The notes below the pieces were generated by a model. It had not been told where the DNA came from, ran no database searches, and saw only the letters and a list, made by a program, of their open reading frames with translations. The translations under genes and the position numbers were made by a program. A stretch of 64,000 nt of DNA from JARBUG01 sp035628915 (GTDB taxonomy: Bacteria > Bacillota > Sulfobacillia > Symbiobacteriales > Symbiobacteriaceae): contig DASPIW010000012.1 in NCBI GenBank assembly GCA_035628915.1, positions 186,001-250,000 of the forward strand, written 5' to 3'. Below are positions 8,561 to 17,896 of this stretch, one piece after another (the stretch's first letter is position 1; every line of letters starts with the position of its first letter).

Positions 8561-9640
8561 CTAGGGCTTGATATTGGCGGGAATGGCCACGCCTTTTTCG
8601 GTCAGGTACTTGGCAGCTCCCGGATGCAGGGGGATGGCCATGGAATCGGTAATGCCATCCAAATCCCAGAACTTGCCCGCAGCGTGAGTGGCCGTCAATT
8701 CGGCGTTGAACTCCACAACAGTCTTGATGAGCGTGTAGACAAAATCGTCGGGGACACTCTTGTGGGCAACCAGAATGGAGGGGGCGGCAAGCACCGGCAC
8801 AGCCTTGGACTGGTTCTTGTAGGTGTTCGCAGGGATCGTTCCCTTGGCCCAGTACGGATTGGCCTTAATAATGGCATCCAATTTCTCCGGATCGAGGGGG
8901 ATCAGCTTCACCGGCTTGGTGACGGCCAGATCCGTAACAGCCGCAACCGGAATGCCAGACATGATGAACCCGGCGTCCAGTGTGCCGTCCTTCATGGCTT
9001 CCGCCTGTTCCTGGTACGTCAGTGCCTGCGCAGTGTAGTCGCCTTCCTTCAGCCCGTAGGCCTCGAGAATGGCTTTGCTGGCCAGAATGGCGTCACTGCC
9101 CGGGTTGCCCAGGGCAACCTTCTTTCCCTTCAGGTCCGCCACCGAGTTGATGTCGTCGCGAATCGTCACCAGGTGATGGAGGGACGGGTGGCCGGTCATG
9201 ACCGCCCGCAAATCGGGCAGCGCTTCCTTGTACGAGCCCTGGCCCTTGTAGCCGAAATAGGCGGAGTCAGGCATCACGATACCAAAATCGGCCTTGCCGC
9301 CGCCAACCAGTCGGATGTTCTCGGAGGAGCCGCCGGTGGATTGAACGGACAAAGAGTACTCGGGGGAGTGCTTCTTGACCATCTGTCCGATACCAGCACC
9401 CAAGGCGTAATAGGCCGCCGTGGAAGGGCCGGTGGCAATGGAGAACATCTTCTTACCGGCCGGAGCTGGATTCGCCGCCGGAGCATTGGTTGCGGTCCCG
9501 GCAGGCTGAGTCTTTGCAGTACACCCGGACAGCACTGTGAGCAGGAGTAGACTTGTGACGATTACTGATAGCACGTGCCTGACCGGGGCAAACACCACTG
9601 AACGGGCGATCCAAGGCTTACGAATGTGGCTGCACTGCAT
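8561..9640 (-). CDS. TAXI-family TRAP solute-binding lipoprotein
   Basis: Following a hydrophobic signal (VIVTSLLLLTVLSGC) the lipobox LSGC predicts a membrane-anchored lipoprotein. A threonine/alanine/proline linker and a periplasmic-binding domain of the TAXI family follow, with the typical motifs IATGPSTAAYYALGAGIGQM, STGGSSENIRLV and GKKVALGNPGSDA. Three in-frame ATGs lie within ten bases after GGGGGAGG. I chose the one at 9640 because the other two are only one and four bases from the site. The protein should capture the organic acid carried by the downstream TRAP permease. The ligand of TAXI receptors cannot be predicted from sequence alone. Confidence 0.92.
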   Translation of the reverse strand: MQCSHIRKPWIARSVVFAPVRHVLSVIVTSLLLLTVLSGCTAKTQPAGTATNAPAANPAPAGKKMFSIATGPSTAAYYALGAGIGQMVKKHSPEYSLSVQSTGGSSENIRLVGGGKADFGIVMPDSAYFGYKGQGSYKEALPDLRAVMTGHPSLHHLVTIRDDINSVADLKGKKVALGNPGSDAILASKAILEAYGLKEGDYTAQALTYQEQAEAMKDGTLDAGFIMSGIPVAAVTDLAVTKPVKLIPLDPEKLDAIIKANPYWAKGTIPANTYKNQSKAVPVLAAPSILVAHKSVPDDFVYTLIKTVVEFNAELTATHAAGKFWDLDGITDSMAIPLHPGAAKYLTEKGVAIPANIKP

Positions 9641-9785
9641 GTGCATCATACCTCCCCCAAATATGCGAGTCCCCTTTGACCTTGAACTTCCCTCGTCTCT
9701 CTGCCCGTGCGACTGGGACCGCCACTCACCTCCTTGACCGTCTCGCCACCGGCGAACTCGTTCGGAGCTTGCCACCGGCATCATG

Positions 9786-10646
9786 TCAGCTCGAAAACTT
9801 CCGTTCCCATTCCTCGAACCAGGAGAGCCGGTTTAAGCGATTGCGCTCCTCAAAGGTAATGAACCGGTCTGTCATATCGGCGGTCGTTCCCTTTGCGTCG
9901 AGTTCCGTGTAGTAGGTTTGGAGAGAGTAGGCGACTGCACGGATACTTGACGTCGGATACAGCACAACTTTATAGCCCAGTTCCGCCAATTCCGCCATGG
10001 AGAGTTGCGGAGTCTTCCCGCCTTCCACAACGTTGATCAACAGGGGCGCCTTCACGGACTGACAGATTCGGGCCATCTCCTCCCGGGATCTGGGGGCTTC
10101 TACAAAGATGATCTCTGCGCCCGCTTCGGCGTATGCCTGAGCACGGGCAATCGCATCGTCCAGCCCATTGACAGCCCGGGCATCCGTGCGGGCGATAATC
10201 AGCAGATCGGTCTGGCGAGCCTCAAGTGCCGCCTTGATCTTGCCCACCATCTCGCTGGCGGACACCACCTGCTTCCCCTCGAAATGACCGCACTTCTTAG
10301 GGAAATCCTGATCCTCCAGTTGGATGGCTGCGGCCCCGGAAGCTTCGGCCTCCCGAACGGTCCGCCATACGTTGAGGGCGTTGCCATAGCCGGTATCCGC
10401 ATCCACCACGACCGGTATATCGACGGCAGATGTGACTCGCCGTACCTGGTCCATGACCTCGGTCATGGTCAGGAGGCCAACGTCCGGGTACCCGAATCGG
10501 CTCATGGCCAACGCAGACCCAGAGAGATAAACCGCCTTGAAACCAGCAAGCGCAGCCAATTTGGCAGCCATAGCGTCATAGGCGCCAGGTAACAACAGCG
10601 CGCCGGGTTGAGCCAGGATCTTTCTAAGGGCAGTTGCCTGCGACAT
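9786..10646 (-). CDS. Isocitrate lyase / PEP mutase superfamily lyase
   Basis: A 286-residue single-domain enzyme, the size of methylisocitrate lyase, dimethylmalate lyase and related proteins. The substrate-binding loop YLSGSALA, the metal-site segment VVVDADTGYGNAL and the catalytic loop KKCGHFEGK are all present. The cysteine in KKCGH argues for a C-C lyase rather than a phosphonomutase. Known reactions in the family split a 2-hydroxy- or 2-methyl-branched di/tricarboxylate into pyruvate, succinate or glyoxylate plus another acid. Placed after two MmgE/PrpD genes it parallels the PrpD-PrpB order of the 2-methylcitrate route, but there is no methylcitrate synthase nearby, so a related acid is more likely. 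Confidence 0.88.
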   Translation of the reverse strand: MSQATALRKILAQPGALLLPGAYDAMAAKLAALAGFKAVYLSGSALAMSRFGYPDVGLLTMTEVMDQVRRVTSAVDIPVVVDADTGYGNALNVWRTVREAEASGAAAIQLEDQDFPKKCGHFEGKQVVSASEMVGKIKAALEARQTDLLIIARTDARAVNGLDDAIARAQAYAEAGAEIIFVEAPRSREEMARICQSVKAPLLINVVEGGKTPQLSMAELAELGYKVVLYPTSSIRAVAYSLQTYYTELDAKGTTADMTDRFITFEERNRLNRLSWFEEWERKFSS

Positions 10647-10660
10647 GGTTCTCCACTCTC

Positions 10661-12022
10661 CTAAAGGAGTTCCGCCAGTTCCATTGCGTCGTCCAGTTCT
10701 TCAAGGCGATCAACGGTTTTCATGAGCGCCTGAGCCCGGCTGGGAGGGACCACTCGCTCTGCAAGGGCGACAAACTTCTGCCGGACTTCTGCCTCGCTCA
10801 TGGGCCGGTGGGCGCTGCCCCAGGCATGGCGTACTTCTGTGTTGAATACCGAGCCGTTCCGGAGTTCCATTTCCACCCTGACCGCATGACGCCCGGCGTC
10901 GCCAAGGGCGTCCAACTTGGGGTCGTGGATGACCTGAATCGACGGAATCCACTGCAATACCTGCGGATCGGTGAGCCGTTCCTGTTTGAACTGATCGACG
11001 AAGAGTTCGCCGTCCTCCAGCAGCACGGCGAGGCAGTAGTACAGGTTCATCTGGGCGGTGGTGATGCTGTCGGGCTTGTACTCCCACCCGACATGTAGCT
11101 TGGTGGCCCGCGTCGTATGAACCGTGACCCGTCTGATCATGGTTTTGGTAATGCCGTGATCGGCCATGAGGCTCTTTACGGCGTCCAGGCTGGTATGGTT
11201 GCTCCCGCAGCAGCAGTACGGCTTGAAGCCGACCCGCATCGTCTCGAACTCCTCGCCCAGCCCGGCGTTCAGTGCTGCCATATCGGGCGTCTCGGCAAAC
11301 GTGCTGCAGAATCCGCCATACTCGGCCTCCAGAATGTTGTCTATGCCAGTGAATCCCCGCCGGGCCAGCAAGGCCCCGACCAGGCCATTCTGGGCCGCCC
11401 GGCCGGCATGCATGCGCTTGACCATGGAAGCGTACTGGGAGGCCATCAGGCCAGCGGCAAATGTCCCCCCGGTCCCCAGCGCGTGAGCCGTTTCTGCCGG
11501 CGAAAGCCCTAGCACATTGGCGGCGGCTGCGGCTGCGGCAAAGGGACCCACAGTGCCGGTGGGGTGAAAGCCCCGCCGGAGTTGCTGCGCGCCCACGGAC
11601 ATACCCACCCGGGCGCCGGCTTCGTACCCGGCAACCAGGGCTGCAATGACCTGCTTGCCTGAAACCTTGTGCTTTCCCGCCTCCACCAGGGCCAGGATCA
11701 CCGGAATGGTCACCCCGGCCGGGTGCAAAATGCTGCGGGGGTGCAGGTCGTCCAGCTCGAAACTGTGCGTGAATGTCCCGTTTACCAGGACCGCATCCTC
11801 AAGGGAGACCCGCTCCTGCCGCCCCCAAAGCCGGACATCGGCCGGCCCACCCCGCTCAACCACGTACTGCGCAAGGATCGAGCCCCAGGGCAAGGTCGAG
11901 CCATAAAGGCCGCAGGCGAGGCCGTCCAGTATGCAGAGCTTGGCGTGACGGACCACGGCTGGCGGCAGCTGACCATAGTCAAGGGCGGCGACGAATTGAG
12001 CCAGCCGGGCGGTCTGCGTCAC
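10661..12022 (-). CDS. MmgE/PrpD-family protein (copy 1)
   Basis: A 453-residue member of the MmgE/PrpD family, with a mostly helical N-terminal domain (HAKLCILDGLACGLYGS, then VNGTFTHSFELDDLH) and the family's FKPYCCCGSNHTSLDAV segment near residue 275. Characterised members include 2-methylcitrate dehydratase, cis-aconitate decarboxylase and iminodisuccinate epimerase, so substrates are usually di- or tricarboxylates. The GTG start overlaps the preceding gene's stop by four bases (GTGA), which implies tight co-translation. It shares only family-level features with the other two copies in the cluster, which suggests distinct steps rather than gene dosage. Confidence 0.88.
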   Translation of the reverse strand: MTQTARLAQFVAALDYGQLPPAVVRHAKLCILDGLACGLYGSTLPWGSILAQYVVERGGPADVRLWGRQERVSLEDAVLVNGTFTHSFELDDLHPRSILHPAGVTIPVILALVEAGKHKVSGKQVIAALVAGYEAGARVGMSVGAQQLRRGFHPTGTVGPFAAAAAAANVLGLSPAETAHALGTGGTFAAGLMASQYASMVKRMHAGRAAQNGLVGALLARRGFTGIDNILEAEYGGFCSTFAETPDMAALNAGLGEEFETMRVGFKPYCCCGSNHTSLDAVKSLMADHGITKTMIRRVTVHTTRATKLHVGWEYKPDSITTAQMNLYYCLAVLLEDGELFVDQFKQERLTDPQVLQWIPSIQVIHDPKLDALGDAGRHAVRVEMELRNGSVFNTEVRHAWGSAHRPMSEAEVRQKFVALAERVVPPSRAQALMKTVDRLEELDDAMELAELL

Positions 12023-13389
12023 CGTTGGACCCCTCCCCCCGACAGGCAGGCAGTCAACTGCCGGATATGTGCCAGTTGGTCGACCTCGCCAGCCACCCGG
12101 ACCAGCGTCTCCAGGGCCTGCGGGTCCATCGCTCTCCCAGCGAGCTTGCGGAACTTGGCCGCCCGCTCGGCAGGGCTCATGGGATTCTCGGCGGAGCCCT
12201 TTGCGTAGTTAACCTGGTGGACCAGCTTATCCCCGCCGGCGAAGAGAATCTCCACCCGACAGGCCACCGTTGTGGGCAGCGTCTCCTCCGCGATGATCCG
12301 CACCCTATGCATGAGGCGGACAACATCGGTGCCTTTCTGTTCGGCGCCCTCGAAGTTGTCGAGGAAGGCATCGCCCTCAACCAGGGAGACGGCGACCGCG
12401 TACGGCAGACTGACCTGCGCTTCGTGGTAGTTCTTCGGGCTGGCGTTGGTATGGTAATGGGCCCAAACCGGATGACGGTATACGTTGATGCGCTCAACCT
12501 GGTCCAGGCGCCCGAGAGCTCTGGGCCGCAAGGCTTGCGCAGCCTCGTTTGCCGGGTGAATCGGCCTGGCGCAGGCGTAAGGCTTGAACTCCACTTCGAG
12601 CCGGTACGGGCCGCTCTTGGAAGGGCGAAGCTCGTCCGGATTGGTGCCGCCGTCGGCAAAAGCCTTCAGGAAGCCCCGTTCCCCTTCGAAGATGGTGGCT
12701 GCTCCGGTAAAGCCGAGCTTGGCCAGCTGCGCCGCCGTGACGCCGTTGCGGGCGGCCGGAGCAGGGTTGAACCGCTTCTGCATGGACTCACCGTACATTT
12801 CCATCAGCCCGGCGGACTGGGCGCCCGCCAGACCCATGGCGCTGACCATTTGCGCCTCAGTAAGGCCCAGGAGCTTGGCAGCCGCCACTGCTGCCCCGAA
12901 AACGCCAGCGGTGGCCGTCGTGTGGAAGCCGCGGTTGCGCAGGTTATCGTTGGCCGCCCGGCTGAGTCGCTCCATCATTTCACAGCCGCAGAAGATCGCT
13001 GTCAGGAACTCCTCACCCGAGCAATCGGCCAGTTCGCCAGCCGCCATGGCTGCGGAGACCACCGGTGGGCTGAAATGAAAGAGCGCCAGCTTGTCGACAT
13101 CGTCCATCTCCAGGCTGTGAGAAGCCACGGCATTCACAAACGCTGCATCAGCTGCAGGCACCTTGACTCCCAGCCCAATCAGGGTCGCTTCGGGCTTGCC
13201 GCCGGCGCTGGTGACTAACTCCGCCGCGATTCGCCCGCTTTCCGAACGGCTGCCGCCCAGGCCGACTCCCAGGTAGTCCAGCAGCGTTGTCTTGATCCTG
13301 GCCGCCGAAGCCGGGTCGATATCTCGGTACTGAAGCCCTGTAAAATGAGCCGCCAGTTCTTGAGCAATGGTTTGATTGTGGGCGTTCAT
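12019..13389 (-). CDS. MmgE/PrpD-family protein (copy 2)
   Basis: A 456-residue member with the canonical N-terminal pattern (TTLLDYLGVGLGGSRSESGR), the VNAVASHSLEMDDVD segment and the substrate-region motif FKPYACARPIHPANEA. It lies seven bases from the upstream AOR gene and overlaps copy 1 by four bases. Family chemistry is dehydration, hydration, epimerisation or decarboxylation of carboxylic acids without a metal-sulfur centre. Two neighbouring divergent copies could act on consecutive intermediates or form a hetero-oligomer. The specific reaction is not deducible. Confidence 0.88.
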   Translation of the reverse strand: MNAHNQTIAQELAAHFTGLQYRDIDPASAARIKTTLLDYLGVGLGGSRSESGRIAAELVTSAGGKPEATLIGLGVKVPAADAAFVNAVASHSLEMDDVDKLALFHFSPPVVSAAMAAGELADCSGEEFLTAIFCGCEMMERLSRAANDNLRNRGFHTTATAGVFGAAVAAAKLLGLTEAQMVSAMGLAGAQSAGLMEMYGESMQKRFNPAPAARNGVTAAQLAKLGFTGAATIFEGERGFLKAFADGGTNPDELRPSKSGPYRLEVEFKPYACARPIHPANEAAQALRPRALGRLDQVERINVYRHPVWAHYHTNASPKNYHEAQVSLPYAVAVSLVEGDAFLDNFEGAEQKGTDVVRLMHRVRIIAEETLPTTVACRVEILFAGGDKLVHQVNYAKGSAENPMSPAERAAKFRKLAGRAMDPQALETLVRVAGEVDQLAHIRQLTACLSGGGVQR

Positions 13390-13395
13390 TGCCGG

Positions 13396-15204
13396 TTAGT
13401 CCCCTGCCTTTTCGACTGATGGGCATAGCGCTGCTGAGGCCCCCTGCGGCACGCCCTCCTTGTCCCAACCACGGGCTGCATAGTACTCAGCCAGCATATC
13501 GCTGAGTGGAAGTCCTCCCGGCCCCTCCAGGAACCGCTTCGGCAGCAGGTCATCCTGGGCTGTGAACCCTTCTCTGATGTTGAACAGACGTTCCAGCGAG
13601 TAGATCTGGTTGGCCTTCATATTGGCTGCTTCCCAGGTCAACTGCTGGCCCGTGACTGCCCCGTACAGATCCATGTACGACTCCGGGTCGAGGCCGTAGC
13701 GAGAGAACGAACAGAACATGAGGCTGTCCAGCAGTACATACAGGTTCTGCGTTCGGACCACTACATCGGCCTTGCCCGTGGTCGCCCACCGTTCGGGTGA
13801 ATCCGGGTTCTTCTGCGCCCACCACGGATCAAGCCGGAAGGGCGGTCCGACATGGCAGGCGCCCCGGTTGGACGTGGCATAGGCCAGACCCATGGCCGGA
13901 TAGCCCCGGGGTTCGAACGAGCCCAGTTCCTGCCCCTTCACATGCATGGCCAGTGCCTCGGCCCCCTGCCCGATCTCCCGGGCCGCGCGCCGGACGCCTT
14001 CTGCCAGAAGGTTGCCGATTCCGGTCCGGTTAGCCAGGGCTTCCACGAGGCGAACCATGCCTGCTGCATCGCCGAAGCGGGCACCGCAAACGTCCTCCTG
14101 GCTGAGAATCCCCTTCTCCACGCACTCCATGGCGAAGGCGACCACGTTGCCGGCTGAACTGGCGTCCAGTCCGTAATCGGCACAAAGCTGATTCACCTTC
14201 ACGATGGCCGCCAGGTCCTGGTTGTCACAATTCGGCCCGAAGAGGCACATGAGCTCGTACTTCGGCCCTTCCGCCGCCGTGCCGGCCCAGGGACCCGCTT
14301 TGACCGCCGTGTGCTTCAGGCACTTGTGCGGACAGGCGTAGCAGGAGTCCTCCTGCGTTACATAGTTGTTCACCATGTCGCGGGTGAACGTGTCCAGCGT
14401 ATCGCACCGTTCGTTGCTGTAATGGCGTACCGACGCGATACCGGTCTTGTACACCATGGGCACGGTCTCCATGGGACCCCAGCGCAGTCGGCTGATCAAG
14501 CCGGGGTGGCTGACAACGTTGCGCCACACCCTGCCGAGCACCTCTTCCAGCCGGTCCGGATCATGTACAGGCACCGACCTGGTCCCCGAAACCACCACGG
14601 CTTTCAGGTTCTTGGAGCCCATGACGGCCCCGGTACCGCCGCGTCCGGCAAAGCGGGATTCGTCGTTTACAATGCTGGCGAACCGGACCAGCTTTTCCCC
14701 GGCCGGGCCGATGGATGTGATCCGCACCGGCGGGTGATCACCGAGCCCGTTGCGGATCCTCCGCTCCGTTTCCCGGACAGTCAGACCCCACAGGTGAGCT
14801 GCATCGCGGATTTCGACCTGGTCGTCCCGGATATACAGGTAGACCGGGGTGGGCGCTTTGCCCGAGATCACAAGGCCGTCGTAGCCCGCAAACTTGAGCT
14901 CCGCCGAAAAGTAGCCGCCGGTGATGCTCCGGGTGTACCCGCTGGTCAGCGGAGACTTTGTCACAATGGCATGCTTGGACACAAATGGGATACGCAGACC
15001 GGTCAGTGGACCCGCAATGATGTAGAGCTTATTAGCGGGGCCCAGCGGGTCTGCACCCGCCGGCACCTCTTCATACAGCAGCCTGGCCCCCAGCCCGCGT
15101 CCGCCCAGGAACGCTTCACCGTGATTGGCGGCCAGCGGGGAGGTAGTAACGGTTCGGGTGGTGAGGTCTACCCGGAGCAACCGGCCCATGTAGCCTCCGG
15201 CCAT
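13396..15204 (-). CDS. Aldehyde:ferredoxin oxidoreductase family protein (copy 1)
   Basis: A 602-residue tungsten/molybdenum-pterin enzyme. The N-terminal domain starts GRLLRVDLTTRTV and carries the pterin-binding segment GGRGLGARLL. The [4Fe-4S] cluster ligands are the CYACPHKC motif near residue 290 and a later cysteine in LDSLMFCSF. Domain 2/3 residues such as EGPKYELMCLFGPNC are typical of the family. Members oxidise aldehydes, reduce acids or, in the BamB group, reduce aromatic rings, exchanging electrons with ferredoxin. Its start ATG overlaps the stop of the upstream PrpD-like gene by one base (TAATG). A second AOR gene and an FrhB-like protein in the same unit are likely partners. Confidence 0.92.
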   Translation of the reverse strand: MAGGYMGRLLRVDLTTRTVTTSPLAANHGEAFLGGRGLGARLLYEEVPAGADPLGPANKLYIIAGPLTGLRIPFVSKHAIVTKSPLTSGYTRSITGGYFSAELKFAGYDGLVISGKAPTPVYLYIRDDQVEIRDAAHLWGLTVRETERRIRNGLGDHPPVRITSIGPAGEKLVRFASIVNDESRFAGRGGTGAVMGSKNLKAVVVSGTRSVPVHDPDRLEEVLGRVWRNVVSHPGLISRLRWGPMETVPMVYKTGIASVRHYSNERCDTLDTFTRDMVNNYVTQEDSCYACPHKCLKHTAVKAGPWAGTAAEGPKYELMCLFGPNCDNQDLAAIVKVNQLCADYGLDASSAGNVVAFAMECVEKGILSQEDVCGARFGDAAGMVRLVEALANRTGIGNLLAEGVRRAAREIGQGAEALAMHVKGQELGSFEPRGYPAMGLAYATSNRGACHVGPPFRLDPWWAQKNPDSPERWATTGKADVVVRTQNLYVLLDSLMFCSFSRYGLDPESYMDLYGAVTGQQLTWEAANMKANQIYSLERLFNIREGFTAQDDLLPKRFLEGPGGLPLSDMLAEYYAARGWDKEGVPQGASAALCPSVEKAGD

Positions 15205-16613
15205 TACCCCCTCGCCTCCCCGCCGGCTGTGCTGCCTTTGCTGACCAGCTGCATCAGGTCACGGACGCTGCGCAGCTTCTCCAAGCTTTGAATGGTCTCA
15301 ACAACGTGTTCGACTTCAACTTCAGTCAGGTAACCCTTGGCTGCCTCCTGCATTTTCCCGACCAACTGCGAGTACTGCATCGGCCGTTCCGGCTCGCCCA
15401 GCGGATATTCGACCAGCCGTTCGAGCACCGCCCCGTCGGTGAGGGTTACCACCACCTTGGCCGGCCACTTGTCAGGCCAGCCTTCACCCAGGCGGGGGTC
15501 CACCTCCACCTCGGTCTTGGCCATGACCTTGTTGATCTCTTTGTCGCGGACCATGGCCTGGCCGTACTCCTGGTCAAAGAGCGCCCGCTGCATGCCAGCT
15601 GCGCCCGCCAGCAAGGCCAGCGCTACGTTGAAATGCACGCTGTAGCGGGTGCCGTAGAAGCCCAGGCGGATGGGGTCGGGGTTGTTGATCAGCGTGGCGG
15701 CCATGGGGTAAATCACGATCTTGATCTTGCTGATCATTTCCTCCGTCAGCCCATGCTCCTCACGCAGGGCAAGCATCGCATCGATCGAAGCGTGGGCATG
15801 CCGGCAGGCGGAGTATGGTTTGAAAGCGATCTGATCCATGGCAAAGGTGGCGCCCAGGCCGGTGGTGACCTTGGTCAGGTCGCCGCCGTCGGCATGGGTC
15901 GAAAGGAAGCCCCGGCGATTCTCCAGTGCGGTGGGCGAACCGGTGAACCCTGCCTGTGCCAGCAAGGCGGAGAGAACGCCGTTGGCCGCCGCCTTCCCGG
16001 GGTTCAGGTCCTTGGTCATGGCCATTTCCGGCAGGTGGCAGAAGGTGCCCGATGCCTGCGTGGTGGCCAGGCCGAACGCCGAAGCCATTTCCTCCTGAGT
16101 CAGGCCCAGGAGCTTGCCCGCAGCAGCCGCAGCGCCGAAGGTGTTGGTCGTGCCTGAGGGGTGCCAGCCCTTGTTGAGGTGGGAAGGCAGTACGGATGCA
16201 CATACCCGAACAGCCACCTCATACCCCGCGACAATGGCCGTCAGAACGCTGACCGGATCACTCCCCAGCCACTCGCCTACGGCAAGCGCCGCCGGGATCA
16301 CACTGTCGCCGGGGTGAGACATGGTCTGGCGGTGCGTGTCATCGATCTCCCAAACGTGGCCCAGCGCCCCGTTGACCAGAGCCGCCTGCTCCACCGAGAG
16401 CTTCTCCGGACGCCCGATAATGCTGGCCTGGGCGTTGCCGCCCAGACCTTTCAGCACCATGGCCAGCAGCCTGCCGGGCTCCTCATCGCGAGCGACCAGG
16501 CAGCAGCTGAAGAATTCCATGAGGCACTGTTTGGCCTTGTCACGAGTAGCGGCCGGGACGTCCTCCCACCGCAGCTCGGTGGCCCACTTTGCCAAAACTT
16601 GTGTTGCCGACAT
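15204..16613 (-). CDS. MmgE/PrpD-family protein (copy 3)
   Basis: A 469-residue protein with the same architecture as the other two copies, recognisable from NGALGHVWEIDDTHRQ, GTTNTFGAAAAAGKLLGL and FKPYSACRHAHASIDAM. The HPSGTT and CRHAHAS regions line the presumed active site. GGAGGTGCCGGA precedes the start. It lies between the FrhB-like gene and AOR copy 1, so it is interleaved with the redox genes rather than grouped with copies 1 and 2. Three divergent PrpD-like genes in one operon is unusual and implies several distinct hydration, isomerisation or decarboxylation steps. Confidence 0.88.
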   Translation of the reverse strand: MSATQVLAKWATELRWEDVPAATRDKAKQCLMEFFSCCLVARDEEPGRLLAMVLKGLGGNAQASIIGRPEKLSVEQAALVNGALGHVWEIDDTHRQTMSHPGDSVIPAALAVGEWLGSDPVSVLTAIVAGYEVAVRVCASVLPSHLNKGWHPSGTTNTFGAAAAAGKLLGLTQEEMASAFGLATTQASGTFCHLPEMAMTKDLNPGKAAANGVLSALLAQAGFTGSPTALENRRGFLSTHADGGDLTKVTTGLGATFAMDQIAFKPYSACRHAHASIDAMLALREEHGLTEEMISKIKIVIYPMAATLINNPDPIRLGFYGTRYSVHFNVALALLAGAAGMQRALFDQEYGQAMVRDKEINKVMAKTEVEVDPRLGEGWPDKWPAKVVVTLTDGAVLERLVEYPLGEPERPMQYSQLVGKMQEAAKGYLTEVEVEHVVETIQSLEKLRSVRDLMQLVSKGSTAGGEARG

Positions 16614-16636
16614 TCCGGCACCTCCTCGGAAGCGGA

Positions 16637-17848
16637 TTACTTGGAATAGGTGGGCTTCACGCCAATGAGGGGGTGCAGGTGGCCGGTGGGTTCATAGCCG
16701 AATTCGGGGTGGGGCCAGCCGTGCTTGATCCGGCCGGCGAAACGGACAGACGAGCCATGCCGCTTCTCTTCAAGGCCGATGGTGCCGGACAGGATCATTT
16801 CCGGATCCAGCGGCTTGACGTTCAGGTACCCCTTCTCGACCGCGATTCGCATCAGTTCCTCGCCGGCGTCGGTGCGGACCAGGCCGGCGTTCCAGCCCAA
16901 CTCACCGGGCTGAGCCAGCTTCCAAATGTCGCCGAGGGCGACGTCGGCCAGGTCAGCCGCATAGTCGATGCACATCATGCAACGGTCCCGCTGATAGAAC
17001 GGGATCAGGTGGTGGTACTTGTAGTCGTGCTGCGGGAACGAGAAAACACGGCCGTCCTTGTGGGTGACCCGGAAGGAGCCAGGCCAGTCGCCGCCGCGGT
17101 ACTCGAGTTTGGCCACATCCTCAAGGTTCTCAATACCGCACCATTCCTTGATCAAGTGCTCCGTACCCTTGAAGTAGAGCTGAGAGGCACAGAATAAGCC
17201 AACGACATAGCGAATCTTCTTGGAGATCTTGCTGGGTGCGCCATTCAACTCCATCTTCCGCAGGGCATGAATCTGGCAGGGCAAGCCAATGACCATCACG
17301 TTCTTGATCTTCGAGTTCCGGCCCACCTCGTCGAGGACAGCGTTCTGGGGAACGATGGCGTACTTGGACTGCTGGCATTCCAGAATCGTTTCGACGTCAG
17401 TGGCCAGGTAAGGCTGAGTCCGCCAGGGCTGTTCCTTGCTCATGCCGGCCACGACAACACCGTCGACCAGACCTTCCTGCAGGGCGCAAATGGCGAGGGC
17501 GCTTGCAGTACCGCCGCTGGCACCACCGGCCCGCCATGCAGTGTTGGTCGCATGGCTGGCAAATGACTCCCGGAAGATGCCCAGCCAGTACTCATACTTC
17601 TGAGACTCGTCGCGCTGGCGGTTGTACATCATCTCCTCCATGGCGGGCATCGGAATGGTCTTGCCGCCGCAAGAGGCGTAGCACAAACCGCAGGAAGTAC
17701 AGGCGCCGGTCAGGTCCGGCTCCCACTCGTCGCCGCCCAGCGTGATGCTGCCCAGAGGACAAACAGCCTTACAGGTGCCGCAGCCGTTGCACAACCCCAT
17801 GTCCACCACATCGGTCTTCAGATCGTCGAAATGTCGCTTTTCGATCAC
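16637..17848 (-). CDS. FrhB-like coenzyme F420 hydrogenase/dehydrogenase beta-family iron-sulfur flavoprotein
   Basis: A 403-residue protein with two N-terminal ferredoxin-type cluster motifs (CNGCGTCKAVCPLG and CTSCGLCYASC), followed by the FrhB/FdhB-type domain with GASGGTASALAI, KYAIVPQ, and the VIGLPCQIHALRKME and YRGGDWPGSF segments. A cysteine-containing CMMCIDYAADLADVALGD stretch is the conserved C-terminal site. Members shuttle electrons through FAD and Fe-S clusters, often between ferredoxin and another redox enzyme, and need not use F420. It is flanked by two AOR-family genes, so it probably delivers electrons to one or both, or takes them to ferredoxin. Confidence 0.88.
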   Translation of the reverse strand: MIEKRHFDDLKTDVVDMGLCNGCGTCKAVCPLGSITLGGDEWEPDLTGACTSCGLCYASCGGKTIPMPAMEEMMYNRQRDESQKYEYWLGIFRESFASHATNTAWRAGGASGGTASALAICALQEGLVDGVVVAGMSKEQPWRTQPYLATDVETILECQQSKYAIVPQNAVLDEVGRNSKIKNVMVIGLPCQIHALRKMELNGAPSKISKKIRYVVGLFCASQLYFKGTEHLIKEWCGIENLEDVAKLEYRGGDWPGSFRVTHKDGRVFSFPQHDYKYHHLIPFYQRDRCMMCIDYAADLADVALGDIWKLAQPGELGWNAGLVRTDAGEELMRIAVEKGYLNVKPLDPEMILSGTIGLEEKRHGSSVRFAGRIKHGWPHPEFGYEPTGHLHPLIGVKPTYSK

Positions 17849-17896
17849 GATGCTTCCCCCCGTTGCCGTATTGATGGTCTTTATGTGGACTTTGGA

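Noticed and set aside
9786..13389. Standard 2-methylcitrate (propionate) operon
   Set aside because: PrpD- and PrpB-like families are present, but there is no methylcitrate synthase, and the surrounding UbiD, AOR and TRAP genes do not belong to that pathway.
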